Shown here piece by piece: positions 49,259 to 58,647 of a DNA stretch of 64,000 bases. Every line of letters begins with the position of its first letter. The stretch's first letter is position 1. The stretch comes from Bacteroidota bacterium (GTDB lineage: Bacteria > Bacteroidota > Ignavibacteria > UBA10030 > UBA8401). Under the pieces are notes generated by a model. It searched no databases. It was not told the DNA's origin and was given only the letters and a program-made list of their open reading frames with translations. Where the stretch lies: positions 62,001-126,000 of the forward strand of contig WBUG01000001.1 in assembly GCA_008933835.1 (NCBI GenBank), given 5' to 3'. A program made the translations under genes and the position numbers.

Positions 49259-50314
49259 ATGAAGACTCTCACGTTCATCCTTAGTGTGTTCGTTTCGCTG
49301 CACCTCGTGTCGGCGCAGAACGCACCGGTCCGTATGGCGATGTCCGCCGGCGGACAGACCGTCCTGTTCCAGCCGAACCCTCTTGCGGATGCGAAGGACG
49401 GCGCATACATCGCCGGCAGGACGGCCGCCGGTGAGATGTACGGGTTCGCGTTCAAAGGTGTGCCGGCAGCGACGCCCATCATCGAGTTCCTCGACAAAGG
49501 AGGGAAGACCCTCAAGGCGTTGACCGTCGCCGACCTCTTCGGCGGGAAGGCCACCGCGACCGTGAAGCCGGTTCCGCTCTCCGTCGCCGGAACGAAGAAC
49601 CGTTCCGTCGCGGCGTACGATGTCACAATGCCGCAGGGGAAGAGCCGGGTGGAGATCCATTCGACGATGACCGACGGCGCCGCCGCCGGGAAGCTCATCC
49701 TGAAGGTCGGCATTACCGGTCCGCTCGCATCATCGGCATTTCTCCGTCTGACGCTTCCCTTCACGGGACAGGTCGACGCGAAGCAGAAGGGGTTCGTCAT
49801 GAGCACGGCGGACGGCCGCGCCGGTCTCTCCGGCTCGGTGCTCTCGCCCGTCGAAAAGATCTCCGTCGCGAACCGCCGGCTGAGCGTGACCGTGAAGGTG
49901 GAGGGGGCCGGTGAACAGAAGAACGCCTTCCTGGCCTCCTTCGACGCCGCACCGTCCCGCACCGAAGCGGACGCGTTGGTGAAGAAGTTCGAAACGGATA
50001 ACACCAACGATATCGTCATCGTGAACACTTCGGACCGTGAGACGGCCGAACCGAACGACACCGTCACGTACCGCATACACTGCATCAATATCGGGAAAGG
50101 TCCCGTTGCGGACGTTGTGGTGTCCAACGCCATCTCCTCCGGTACGCGGTTTCTCGAAGGTAGCGCCGCCGGCGCCGATGCGCAGGTCACGCTCGACCGG
50201 CAGCCGGCAGCTGCGCCGCAGGTCGGCGCCGTCACGTCGGTCTCCTGGAAGCTCAACGGCACGATCCTGCCAGGGGACGAGCGGACCGTCGAATTCAAAG
50301 TGATCGTACAGTAA
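49259..50314 (+). CDS. Secreted protein with C-terminal DUF11-like domain
   Basis: Signal peptide MKTLTFILSVFVSLHLVSAQ; C-terminal TAEPNDTVTYRIHCINIGKGPVADVVVSNAI. Confidence 0.75.
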   Translation: MKTLTFILSVFVSLHLVSAQNAPVRMAMSAGGQTVLFQPNPLADAKDGAYIAGRTAAGEMYGFAFKGVPAATPIIEFLDKGGKTLKALTVADLFGGKATATVKPVPLSVAGTKNRSVAAYDVTMPQGKSRVEIHSTMTDGAAAGKLILKVGITGPLASSAFLRLTLPFTGQVDAKQKGFVMSTADGRAGLSGSVLSPVEKISVANRRLSVTVKVEGAGEQKNAFLASFDAAPSRTEADALVKKFETDNTNDIVIVNTSDRETAEPNDTVTYRIHCINIGKGPVADVVVSNAISSGTRFLEGSAAGADAQVTLDRQPAAAPQVGAVTSVSWKLNGTILPGDERTVEFKVIVQ

Positions 50315-50351
50315 ACAGAACATTTCACAACAGGACTCTTCAGGGGATCGT

Positions 50352-52031
50352 ATGAATCGCATAGTATCATCCATCGCCGTCGTCATGCTGCTGGGACTGC
50401 TCGCGGCGGAGACCGCGTACGCGGTCGGAACACCGGCCGGAACCGTCATTCAGACCCGCTCCCGTATGGTGTACACCACGGCAGGAGGCGGCCAGAGCGA
50501 TACGGTCTATTCGAACTACGTCAGTTTCACGGTGGCGCAGGTCGCATCGGTCAACATGACGCCCGCCAGCAACGCCTCCACCGCGAACGCGGACAGCGTT
50601 TATGTCGCCTATCCCGTCACGGTGACCAACTCCGGCAACGGTTCGGACTACTTCACCTTCTCCGCCGTCTCCTCGAAGGGGTGGAGCGTGACGTACTACT
50701 TCGATGCCAACGGGAACGGTATCCTCGATGCCGGTGAGCTCTCCGGCGGCGCCGTCACGCAGACACCGAACTTGGCCGCTGACGCCGAGTACAAACTGAT
50801 GGTCCGCATCTTCGTCCCGCGCTCCGGCGCGCTCAACGGACAGAAGGACACGACGACGGTCACGGCAAAGTCGCATTTCGATACGACCAAGTCGAACACC
50901 GCGGCGATGGTCACGACGGTCAACACCGTCAACTTCCCGACCATCGGAACGGCGCTCACCGTGACCCCGTCTAACCCGTCGCCGGGGCAGAACGTCGTGT
51001 ACTCCATGACGCTCACGAACACCGGTGCGGTCGCAGCGACCGGCGTCACCTTCACGGACCTCATCAACACCGGCCTCTTCTCCTTCGTGAGCGCCACGAC
51101 CACCCAGGGGACCTTCGACGGCGTCGCGGTGCCTGCGACGTGGACGGTCGGGACCATCAATCCGGGCGGAAGTGTGACCGTCTCCATCACGCTGCAGGTG
51201 AAACCGGCGGTCGCACTCGGCACAACGCTGACGAACGTCATCAATGTGCACTACACCGTCGGCGGCAACACGTTCACCGTCACCACCAACAATCCGTACG
51301 CGGCGGTGGGCGTTGTCCGCGGTGTGCAGATCTCTCCGCTGAACCTCTCGGCGTCGAAAGAACCGGACGATACGCTCGTCTACGCGCTGACGGTGAAGAA
51401 CACCGGGAACTCGAAGGACGTGCTCGAACTGTCGTTCAGCTCGGACAAGGGCTTCCCCTGGACGCTCTACCGTGACGTCAACGGGAACGGCGTGTACGAC
51501 GGCGGCGATGTCGCCCTCACCGATTCTCCCGGTTCCAACACCGGCGTTGACGTGGATTCGGTGGCCTCGACCGACAGCGTGAAGATCCTCGCCCGCGTCG
51601 TCGTGCCGAACACGGAGACGGACCAGGAGCAGGACCTCACCACGGTCACCGTGAAGTCGGCGGCGGACAATGCGAAGTTCCAGAGCTCGAACCTGACCAC
51701 CACGGTGAACATCGCCGCCCTCACTCTCAGCCGTACCGTCTCCCCGTCAGGCGACCAACCTCCGGGACAGGAGATGAACTTCGAAGTGTCGTTCCAGAAC
51801 AACGGCCACGGGAAGGCATACAATGTGGTAGTGACCGAGACGGAAGGGGACAGTATGTCGTACGTCGCGAACTCCGTCACCATCAACACCGTGGCGAAGA
51901 CCGATGCGGCGGACAGCGATGAGGTGACCGTCACGACGGCGGGGGGGCGTAAGGTCATCACCGTGAATCTCGGCACCGTCAACGCCCTGTCGTCGGTCGG
52001 CATCATCCGGTACCGCGCGTCCATTCATTAA
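50352..52031 (+). CDS. Secreted DUF11-type surface protein, paralog A
   Basis: Signal peptide; GTPAGTVIQTRSRMVYTTAGG; EF-hand-like DANGNGILDAGE loops; DUF11. Confidence 0.82.
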   Translation: MNRIVSSIAVVMLLGLLAAETAYAVGTPAGTVIQTRSRMVYTTAGGGQSDTVYSNYVSFTVAQVASVNMTPASNASTANADSVYVAYPVTVTNSGNGSDYFTFSAVSSKGWSVTYYFDANGNGILDAGELSGGAVTQTPNLAADAEYKLMVRIFVPRSGALNGQKDTTTVTAKSHFDTTKSNTAAMVTTVNTVNFPTIGTALTVTPSNPSPGQNVVYSMTLTNTGAVAATGVTFTDLINTGLFSFVSATTTQGTFDGVAVPATWTVGTINPGGSVTVSITLQVKPAVALGTTLTNVINVHYTVGGNTFTVTTNNPYAAVGVVRGVQISPLNLSASKEPDDTLVYALTVKNTGNSKDVLELSFSSDKGFPWTLYRDVNGNGVYDGGDVALTDSPGSNTGVDVDSVASTDSVKILARVVVPNTETDQEQDLTTVTVKSAADNAKFQSSNLTTTVNIAALTLSRTVSPSGDQPPGQEMNFEVSFQNNGHGKAYNVVVTETEGDSMSYVANSVTINTVAKTDAADSDEVTVTTAGGRKVITVNLGTVNALSSVGIIRYRASIH

Positions 52032-52047
52032 TCGGGACAGAGACTCC

Positions 52048-53730
52048 GTGCACATCCGTTCCCTGATATCGACCTTCATCGCGGCACTGCCGTTCCTGTT
52101 CCTCGGAGCGGCCGAGACGGCGTTCGCCGCTGGAACGCCCGCCGGTACGGTCATCCAGACCCGTTCGCGGGCAGTCTATACCACCGCCGGCGGTACGGCG
52201 ACGGACACCGTCTTTTCGTCGTTCGTCTCCTTCACGGTGCGGCAGGTCGGCGCCTTCAACGTTACGCCGTCCGATGACGGCCGCTCCTCGTCGAGCGACA
52301 GCGCGTCGGTGGAATATCCGGTGACGGTGACGAACTCGGGGAACGGTACGGACGCCGGAACGCTCACGGCGGTGTCGTCGCACGGCTGGACCGTGACGGT
52401 GTACCGCGACGCGAACGGAGACGGCGTCCTCCAGCCGGCGGAGATCACGGCCGGACCGGTCTCTCAAACAGTCTCACTGCCGGCGGATGCGGCCGAACGC
52501 TTCATCGTCCGGCTGTTCGTGCCGAGGACGGAAGCGATGGACGGCCTCAAGGACACGGTCTCGTTACAGGCACGTTCGTTGTTCGATACGTCCAGACATA
52601 CGACGGGACGGTACATCACGACGGTCCGCTCGGCGGACCTTCGTTCCGTTCTCTCCGGCCTCACGGTCGACGACCCGCTTCCGTCGCCCGGTTCCACGAT
52701 CATCTATACGTTCACACTGTCCAACGCCGGCTCACTTCCTGCGCAGGGGGTGACGGTCCATGACATCCTTCCCGCCGGATTGACGCTCGTTTCCGGTAGT
52801 TCCTCGCAAGGGAGTTTTACGTCGAGCTCCGCGCCGCTCGTGTGGTCCCTCGGCACCGTTGCCTCGGCCGGCACGGCGACGATCACGCTGACGGCGACCG
52901 TGAACGCATCGGTCGCTTCCGGAACGGTCATACCGAATGCGATGACGGTCTTATACACCGTCGGTTCCAATTCCTATGTCCGCACCTCCAATTCCGTGCA
53001 GGTCACGGTCGGTGGCTCGCCGTCCTACGGTGTTTCCCTCGTCCGTGAGAACAGCTCAGCGGTGAAGGAGCCGGGAGACACCGCGGTGTACCGGTATCGA
53101 CTGACGAACACCGGAAATTACAGCGATGTCATCGAACTGACGCCCCTTTCGTCCCGCTCACTCGGCTGGGGATTGTACCGCGACTCGAACGGGAACGGTC
53201 TCTTCGACCCTGCCGATGCGGCGATGACGAACACGAACGGAGCGGGCGCAGCGGACACCGATTCCATCGCGGCGGGTGACAGCGTCCGGTTCTTCGCAAG
53301 GGCGATCGTCCCCCGCTCCTACGCTGACTTGCTGACGGATACGCTCACGGTGACGGCGGTATCGTCAGGCGACGGCACGAAATCGGCAGTGCAGAACGCT
53401 CTCACCACCATCGTTGAGCCGGTCGTCGTCCTATCAAAGAGCGTGCTCCCGGCCGGAAGCCAGCCCGCCGGCGCCGTCGTCACCTACACCATAGCGTACA
53501 GCAATACCGGCAGCGTATCGGTCGCGGCCTTCACGGTCACGGACGTGACCCCGGCGTCGACCGAGTACATTCCGAACTCCGTGAAGGTGAACGGGACCGG
53601 TGTGAATGACAATACGGGGGCGTTGTCCGTGACGGAGGACCCCGATGCGAACACGGTCATCGCCGTTTCGGTCGGCGCGCTCAGCGCCGGCGGTTCCGGT
53701 TCGGTCGAATTCAAAGTGAGGATCAAATGA
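52048..53730 (+). CDS. Secreted DUF11-type surface protein, paralog B (tandem duplicate of A)
   Basis: GTG start; GTPAGTVIQTRSRAVYTTAGGTATDTV; collinear with preceding protein. Confidence 0.82.
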   Translation: MHIRSLISTFIAALPFLFLGAAETAFAAGTPAGTVIQTRSRAVYTTAGGTATDTVFSSFVSFTVRQVGAFNVTPSDDGRSSSSDSASVEYPVTVTNSGNGTDAGTLTAVSSHGWTVTVYRDANGDGVLQPAEITAGPVSQTVSLPADAAERFIVRLFVPRTEAMDGLKDTVSLQARSLFDTSRHTTGRYITTVRSADLRSVLSGLTVDDPLPSPGSTIIYTFTLSNAGSLPAQGVTVHDILPAGLTLVSGSSSQGSFTSSSAPLVWSLGTVASAGTATITLTATVNASVASGTVIPNAMTVLYTVGSNSYVRTSNSVQVTVGGSPSYGVSLVRENSSAVKEPGDTAVYRYRLTNTGNYSDVIELTPLSSRSLGWGLYRDSNGNGLFDPADAAMTNTNGAGAADTDSIAAGDSVRFFARAIVPRSYADLLTDTLTVTAVSSGDGTKSAVQNALTTIVEPVVVLSKSVLPAGSQPAGAVVTYTIAYSNTGSVSVAAFTVTDVTPASTEYIPNSVKVNGTGVNDNTGALSVTEDPDANTVIAVSVGALSAGGSGSVEFKVRIK

Positions 53731-56700
53731 GGACCGGCACGATGATATGCCGTACCGGTCTCTTCCGGACATTGGTCTTCGTCACGGTACTCGGTGCGGT
53801 ATTCCCTGCGGCAATGACCGGGCAGACCGCCCCCGGGACCGAAGTGCGGAACCAGGCGCGCGGCCTGTACCAATACCGTTCCTTCCCGCAGGATACGGCG
53901 CGTTCCAATCCGGTTCAGTTCACCGTGCTGGCGGCTCCGAACTTCAGCATCTCGTTCGGCGCACGCGACACCATGGTCTTCGGGAAGGAGACGCTCCAGG
54001 TCCGTCTCGTCTATACGAACATCGGCAATCAGACGGCGGACAGCGCCGTTGTGACCGGTGTTCTTCCTCCCGCGGGATTGTCGTTCGTCCCCGGCTCGAC
54101 GGGCGGTTCCGTCTCCGGGAACACGGTCACGTGGCGCGTGAAGAACATCGCGGCGGGACAGAGCGATTCGGTGGGGGTGAAGGTGGTGGTGGACAGCACC
54201 CTCCTCGCCAACACCCAGCTGCAGGTGGAGGGAAACATCGAGTGGCTCTCCACGTCGACGAACGCGCTCACAACGTTCGTCGTGTCGAGCTTCCCGCGGC
54301 TCGATCTGAGCATCGTTCCGAACGCATCCTTTGTCGGCTCCGGCCGCACCATCGTGCACCAGCTCGTCGTCCGGAATTCCGGCAACCTCGCGGCCGCCGG
54401 TGTCACGGTGATGGACACCCTGTCAGCGGACGCTTCCTACGTCAGCGCCTCACCGGTGCCGGACAGCATCCGGGCGGGAGGAAAGGTGCTCGTGTGGAAA
54501 CTCGGCACGCTCGGTGCATTCCAGCAGACGGTCATCACGCTCACCGAATCCACCCCCCCGAACCTGGCATCCGGTACGGTGCGTAATTCGGCGACGGCGT
54601 TCGCCTCGAACATCGCCGCGTCGGCTGCCGCGACCTCCGTCGTGCCCATCCTTCCGGTCGCGCCGAAGAGCATCCAGATCTCGGCGGTTCCGCCCTACAT
54701 CTTCGGACAGCTCGGGCTCGACAGTGCGCTCGTCACAGTCCGATTGAAGGATTCGCTGGCCCAGTCCCTGCCGGACGGCGTGCCGGTGCAGTTCACCACC
54801 GCACGCGGTTCGTTCAGCAACGGCGCGAAGTCCCGGACCGTCACGCTGCAGAACGGCTCCGCGTCGCTCTACCTGCGTCCGGAGAACGTCACAAACGACA
54901 TCATACGCACGGCGGTGACCGCCGTGGGCGGCGCGGCCGCGTCGGGCACCGTCACCGACTCCGCCGAGGTGCTCATCTATCCCGGTGCGGTGGGCGGTAC
55001 GGTGGTCAACGGTCTGGACCGTGTTCCGTTCGCCGGCGCCATCGCGCGGGTCTACAATCAGACGTCGGCCGTCGTCGGGGCCGACACCACCGGAACGGAC
55101 GGGAAGTTCTTCGTTCCGTTGAACAAGGACGTCTCCGCGTACCGTCTGGAGATCTTTGTCGTCGACAAGTTCGGCGATACGGTCATCACGAACGCGGCCA
55201 TCGATCCGACGCAGTTCCCCAAACCGCCCATCCAGATCCCGAACACCATCTCCGGCCGCATCCAGTACCGAGTGTCGGGGCTTCCGGTCCCCGCGGAAGG
55301 TATCACCGTGTTCCTCGATTCCGTTTCTACGGCGGGCGGCAGGACGGCGCGGCGGGCCGGTCAGCGGAATCTCCCTGCCGGTGTCTACGCCCGAGTGCAG
55401 GAACAGCAGACCGACGCGCTCGGCCGATTCAAATTCGAGAACCTGAGACCGGCGCGGTACATCGTCTCGGTGGACAGCACGCAGTTCCCCAGCTATAAGG
55501 GATACAGTTTCGTCTCCGACACGGTGTCGGGCACGTTCACCATCAATCTCAGCATCGAGATCGAGCAGGATTCGACCGTGACCTTCTCGGTCACCGGTCC
55601 GTCCGCCGCCTCCGCGGGCGACACGGTGCGCTACACCGTCGGCTATACGGCCTCCGGGAATCTCAACCATTACAACGTCACGGTCACCGACACGCTGCCT
55701 CCCTTTACGTCGTTCGTCAGCGCTGAGCAGGGGGCGTTCAAGAGCGTGGCGTACGATTCGTCGTCGCGGGTGGTCCGCTGGGCTGCCGATTCCATCGTCG
55801 CATTGCAGAGCGATTCGGTGCGTCTTGCCCTCAAGATCGCCGGGAACATACCGGACAGCACGCGGCTTCGCGCCACGGCGTGGTTCAATTCGACCGTCCG
55901 GCCGTCGTTCGGCGCGACCGCGGTGACCACCGTCCGGTCGCTCGGCACGCTCGCGTTCGGGAACGTCTTCCAGCGCGATTCCATCATCGCCGGGGACAGT
56001 CTGTCGAAACGGCTCTGGTTCGTCAACACCGGCACCGACAGCCTCAAGAACCTTGTCATCGTCGATTCGCTCTTCTCGGGCGGCGGGAGCCGCATCGCGC
56101 TCTCCAAGTCGATGGCGGACAGCGTCGCGGTCGCGGACAGCATCATCACCGTCTCGGTCGGCGCGCTGGCGCCGGGGGAGGGGGACACCCTCACGTTCAC
56201 GCTTTATACGGATTTCACTCTCCCGCCAGGGACCAGGATCCGGTCGAACGCTCATGTGATGCAGGGAGCGACCATTCTGACGAGCCTTTCCGCCTCCGTC
56301 ACGATGGTGGAGAACAGCGCCATCGCGGGATACCTGAAAGTGACGAAGACCGCGAACAAGAAGTCGGCGGAGATCGGCGATGTCGTGACCTACCAGGTGC
56401 AGGTGAGCAACACGAGTCCCCTCCTCTTCCATACGCTGGCGGTCTATGACCTGATGCCGCATGCGTTCACCTATGTGAAGGGGTCGGCACGGTTCAACGG
56501 CCGTCCGTCGGAGCCGGTCATGAACCCGTCGCTGAACGGGATGACCTGGAACCTTCCCGATTCGCTCGATGCGGGGAAGAGCGGCATGCTGGTCTATCAG
56601 TTGGCGGTCGGCGCTGACGCGATGGAGAGCCAGGGGATGAACACCGCCTATGCCGGGGCGACCGCCGGTGCCGGTTTCCGTCTCCTCTCGGCAGCAGCGC

Positions 56701-58466
56701 AATGGCAGGTGACGGTCCGTCCCGGCGTCTTCACGGAGAAAGGTCTCATCATCGGCAAGGTCTTCTACGACGACAACCGGAACACCTTCCAGGAACCGGG
56801 CGAGGACGGCATCAAAGGGGTGGAACTGTGGATGGAGGACGGCACGAAGATCACCACCGGCAACGACGGCAAGTACTCGCTGCCGGAGGTCCGGCCGGGA
56901 CAGCATGTGATCCGGTTGAACGAACGCACGCTACCGCGCCGGTCGTCGCTGCTGCCGGGTTCCACGAAGTTCGCTGGTGATCCCGGTTCGCAGTTCGTCC
57001 GTCTCACCGAGAGCGGCATCGCGAAGGCGAACTTCTTCATCGCCCGGAACATCGCGGACACCGTCCGGCAGTCCGCCGGCAAGATGAACCGGCTCCTCAC
57101 GGTGGCGCAGGCCGTGCCGAAGTACGTCTACCGCGACACCGTGCAGGACGTACGGAACGACACGGTGGACATCATCGTCTCGTTCGTCTTCTCCGGCGCG
57201 CGGTACCTGCAGACCATCGAAGCCAATCAGGTGCTTCCGTCAGCGTTCCAGATCGTCCCTGGTTCTGCGACATACAACGGCCGTAAAGTGACGCCGGTGG
57301 TCTATAACAATAATGTGCAATGGAAGCTCGGCCGGGCGCAGCTCGTCTCCGGCGGAACCCTGCGGTACAAGGCGTACATCGCTTCCATGCCGAAGCCCAA
57401 CACCACGCTCCTCACCTCCACGGTCGTGAAGGTGATGACGGTCGACAGCGTCTTCGTGGAAAGCAGACCGATGGTGACCGAGAACATCGTCCGCGACGTC
57501 GAGACGAACGCCATCGAGTCATCCGAAGTGCTCACGGCGGTCACGCCTCCGTCGCCGCTCACGCAGATGGGGGACACGGTCACCGTCAGCGAGGGGGATG
57601 AGGTCATGTTCCGTATCGCGCTCTATATCGATCCCAAGAAGGAGATCCGTTCCGTCCGGATCATCGATTCGCTCGAGACGGAGTTCTTCATCAACGAGCG
57701 CTCCTTCACCCTGAACGGCATGCCCCTCCCGTCCCGCCATCTCTCGGTCCGGGTTCGGTCGTCCGGACTCTCGGCCCGGATGCTGGTCAAGAAGGAGGAG
57801 ATCGACTTCCAGCGCATCGCAAAGGTGGACATCACCGAGCTGGTGCGGAAGGGGATGAACGAGATCACGTTCACGGCGCGGCTCAATGCCGCGGTGAAGG
57901 ATACGGTCTTCCGGAAGACCGTCTATGCGTCCGTGGTGAACGTGCACAATGAAGAGACCGTCACCCGCTCCAACGACCTTGCCATCGTCGTGAACGCCAG
58001 CAAGAGGGTCCCCGCCGTGGCGGTGGAGACCAACGTCATCGACCGGCCGAAGAAGCGGACCAGGATTGAAGAGAAGGTGGCGGAAGCGGTGAAACTGGTC
58101 GAAGCGCTGAATCAGACATCTACCCGGTCGGTCGTGATGGAAGGTATCACCTTCGAGGCTGGGAAATCGCTCCTCACGGCTGATGCCAAGGTCGTTCTCG
58201 ATAACATCGCTTCGTCCCTCCAGGCGAACCCCGATATCCGCATTCAGGTCAACGGCCACACGGACAATACCGGGAACGCTGCCGCGAACCGCAGGATCTC
58301 CCTCGACCGTGCCAAGGCGGTGAGGGCATACCTCATCTCGAAGGGGGTCCAATCCGACCGGTTGTTCGCACAGGGTTTCGGTCCGGACAGACCTATCGCT
58401 ACGAATAAGACCGAAGAGGGGAGAGCCAAGAACAGACGGGTGGAGTTCAGCAGAATCCGCAAATAA
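53727..58466 (+). CDS. DUF11/SdrD-B-like repeat protein with C-terminal OmpA peptidoglycan-binding domain (1579 aa)
   Basis: ATGA overlap; DUF11 repeats; GKVFYDDNRNTFQEPGEDGIKGVELWMEDG; C-terminal IRIQVNGHTDNTGNAAANRRISLDRAKAVRAYLISKGV...GPDRPIATNKTEEGRAKNRRVEFS. Confidence 0.9.
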   Translation: MRTGTMICRTGLFRTLVFVTVLGAVFPAAMTGQTAPGTEVRNQARGLYQYRSFPQDTARSNPVQFTVLAAPNFSISFGARDTMVFGKETLQVRLVYTNIGNQTADSAVVTGVLPPAGLSFVPGSTGGSVSGNTVTWRVKNIAAGQSDSVGVKVVVDSTLLANTQLQVEGNIEWLSTSTNALTTFVVSSFPRLDLSIVPNASFVGSGRTIVHQLVVRNSGNLAAAGVTVMDTLSADASYVSASPVPDSIRAGGKVLVWKLGTLGAFQQTVITLTESTPPNLASGTVRNSATAFASNIAASAAATSVVPILPVAPKSIQISAVPPYIFGQLGLDSALVTVRLKDSLAQSLPDGVPVQFTTARGSFSNGAKSRTVTLQNGSASLYLRPENVTNDIIRTAVTAVGGAAASGTVTDSAEVLIYPGAVGGTVVNGLDRVPFAGAIARVYNQTSAVVGADTTGTDGKFFVPLNKDVSAYRLEIFVVDKFGDTVITNAAIDPTQFPKPPIQIPNTISGRIQYRVSGLPVPAEGITVFLDSVSTAGGRTARRAGQRNLPAGVYARVQEQQTDALGRFKFENLRPARYIVSVDSTQFPSYKGYSFVSDTVSGTFTINLSIEIEQDSTVTFSVTGPSAASAGDTVRYTVGYTASGNLNHYNVTVTDTLPPFTSFVSAEQGAFKSVAYDSSSRVVRWAADSIVALQSDSVRLALKIAGNIPDSTRLRATAWFNSTVRPSFGATAVTTVRSLGTLAFGNVFQRDSIIAGDSLSKRLWFVNTGTDSLKNLVIVDSLFSGGGSRIALSKSMADSVAVADSIITVSVGALAPGEGDTLTFTLYTDFTLPPGTRIRSNAHVMQGATILTSLSASVTMVENSAIAGYLKVTKTANKKSAEIGDVVTYQVQVSNTSPLLFHTLAVYDLMPHAFTYVKGSARFNGRPSEPVMNPSLNGMTWNLPDSLDAGKSGMLVYQLAVGADAMESQGMNTAYAGATAGAGFRLLSAAAQWQVTVRPGVFTEKGLIIGKVFYDDNRNTFQEPGEDGIKGVELWMEDGTKITTGNDGKYSLPEVRPGQHVIRLNERTLPRRSSLLPGSTKFAGDPGSQFVRLTESGIAKANFFIARNIADTVRQSAGKMNRLLTVAQAVPKYVYRDTVQDVRNDTVDIIVSFVFSGARYLQTIEANQVLPSAFQIVPGSATYNGRKVTPVVYNNNVQWKLGRAQLVSGGTLRYKAYIASMPKPNTTLLTSTVVKVMTVDSVFVESRPMVTENIVRDVETNAIESSEVLTAVTPPSPLTQMGDTVTVSEGDEVMFRIALYIDPKKEIRSVRIIDSLETEFFINERSFTLNGMPLPSRHLSVRVRSSGLSARMLVKKEEIDFQRIAKVDITELVRKGMNEITFTARLNAAVKDTVFRKTVYASVVNVHNEETVTRSNDLAIVVNASKRVPAVAVETNVIDRPKKRTRIEEKVAEAVKLVEALNQTSTRSVVMEGITFEAGKSLLTADAKVVLDNIASSLQANPDIRIQVNGHTDNTGNAAANRRISLDRAKAVRAYLISKGVQSDRLFAQGFGPDRPIATNKTEEGRAKNRRVEFSRIRK

Positions 58467-58493
58467 GACCTACGCATTTTTACCGTCCGTAGA

Positions 58494-58524
58494 GGGGTGA
58501 CAGTTTTGTCACCCCTTTTTTTTT
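58494..58524 (+). terminator. Intrinsic terminator closing surface module 1
   Basis: GGGGTGACagttttGTCACCCC then T9. Confidence 0.9.
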
Positions 58525-58647
58525 GCCAAATTCCCTCATTAGACCTCTCTAATGTGTTGAAAATCACTTCATTTGAGGGTGATTATGTATTACCTTGGAA
58601 CAGTCCAAATCGACCAAACCGTCCATTCCAACCTTATAGAGGTTACA

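Noticed and set aside
54450-56906. 818-aa minus-strand ORF opposite the OmpA/DUF11 gene
   Set aside because: Shadow ORF in Arg/His/Asp-rich frame; no recognisable domain
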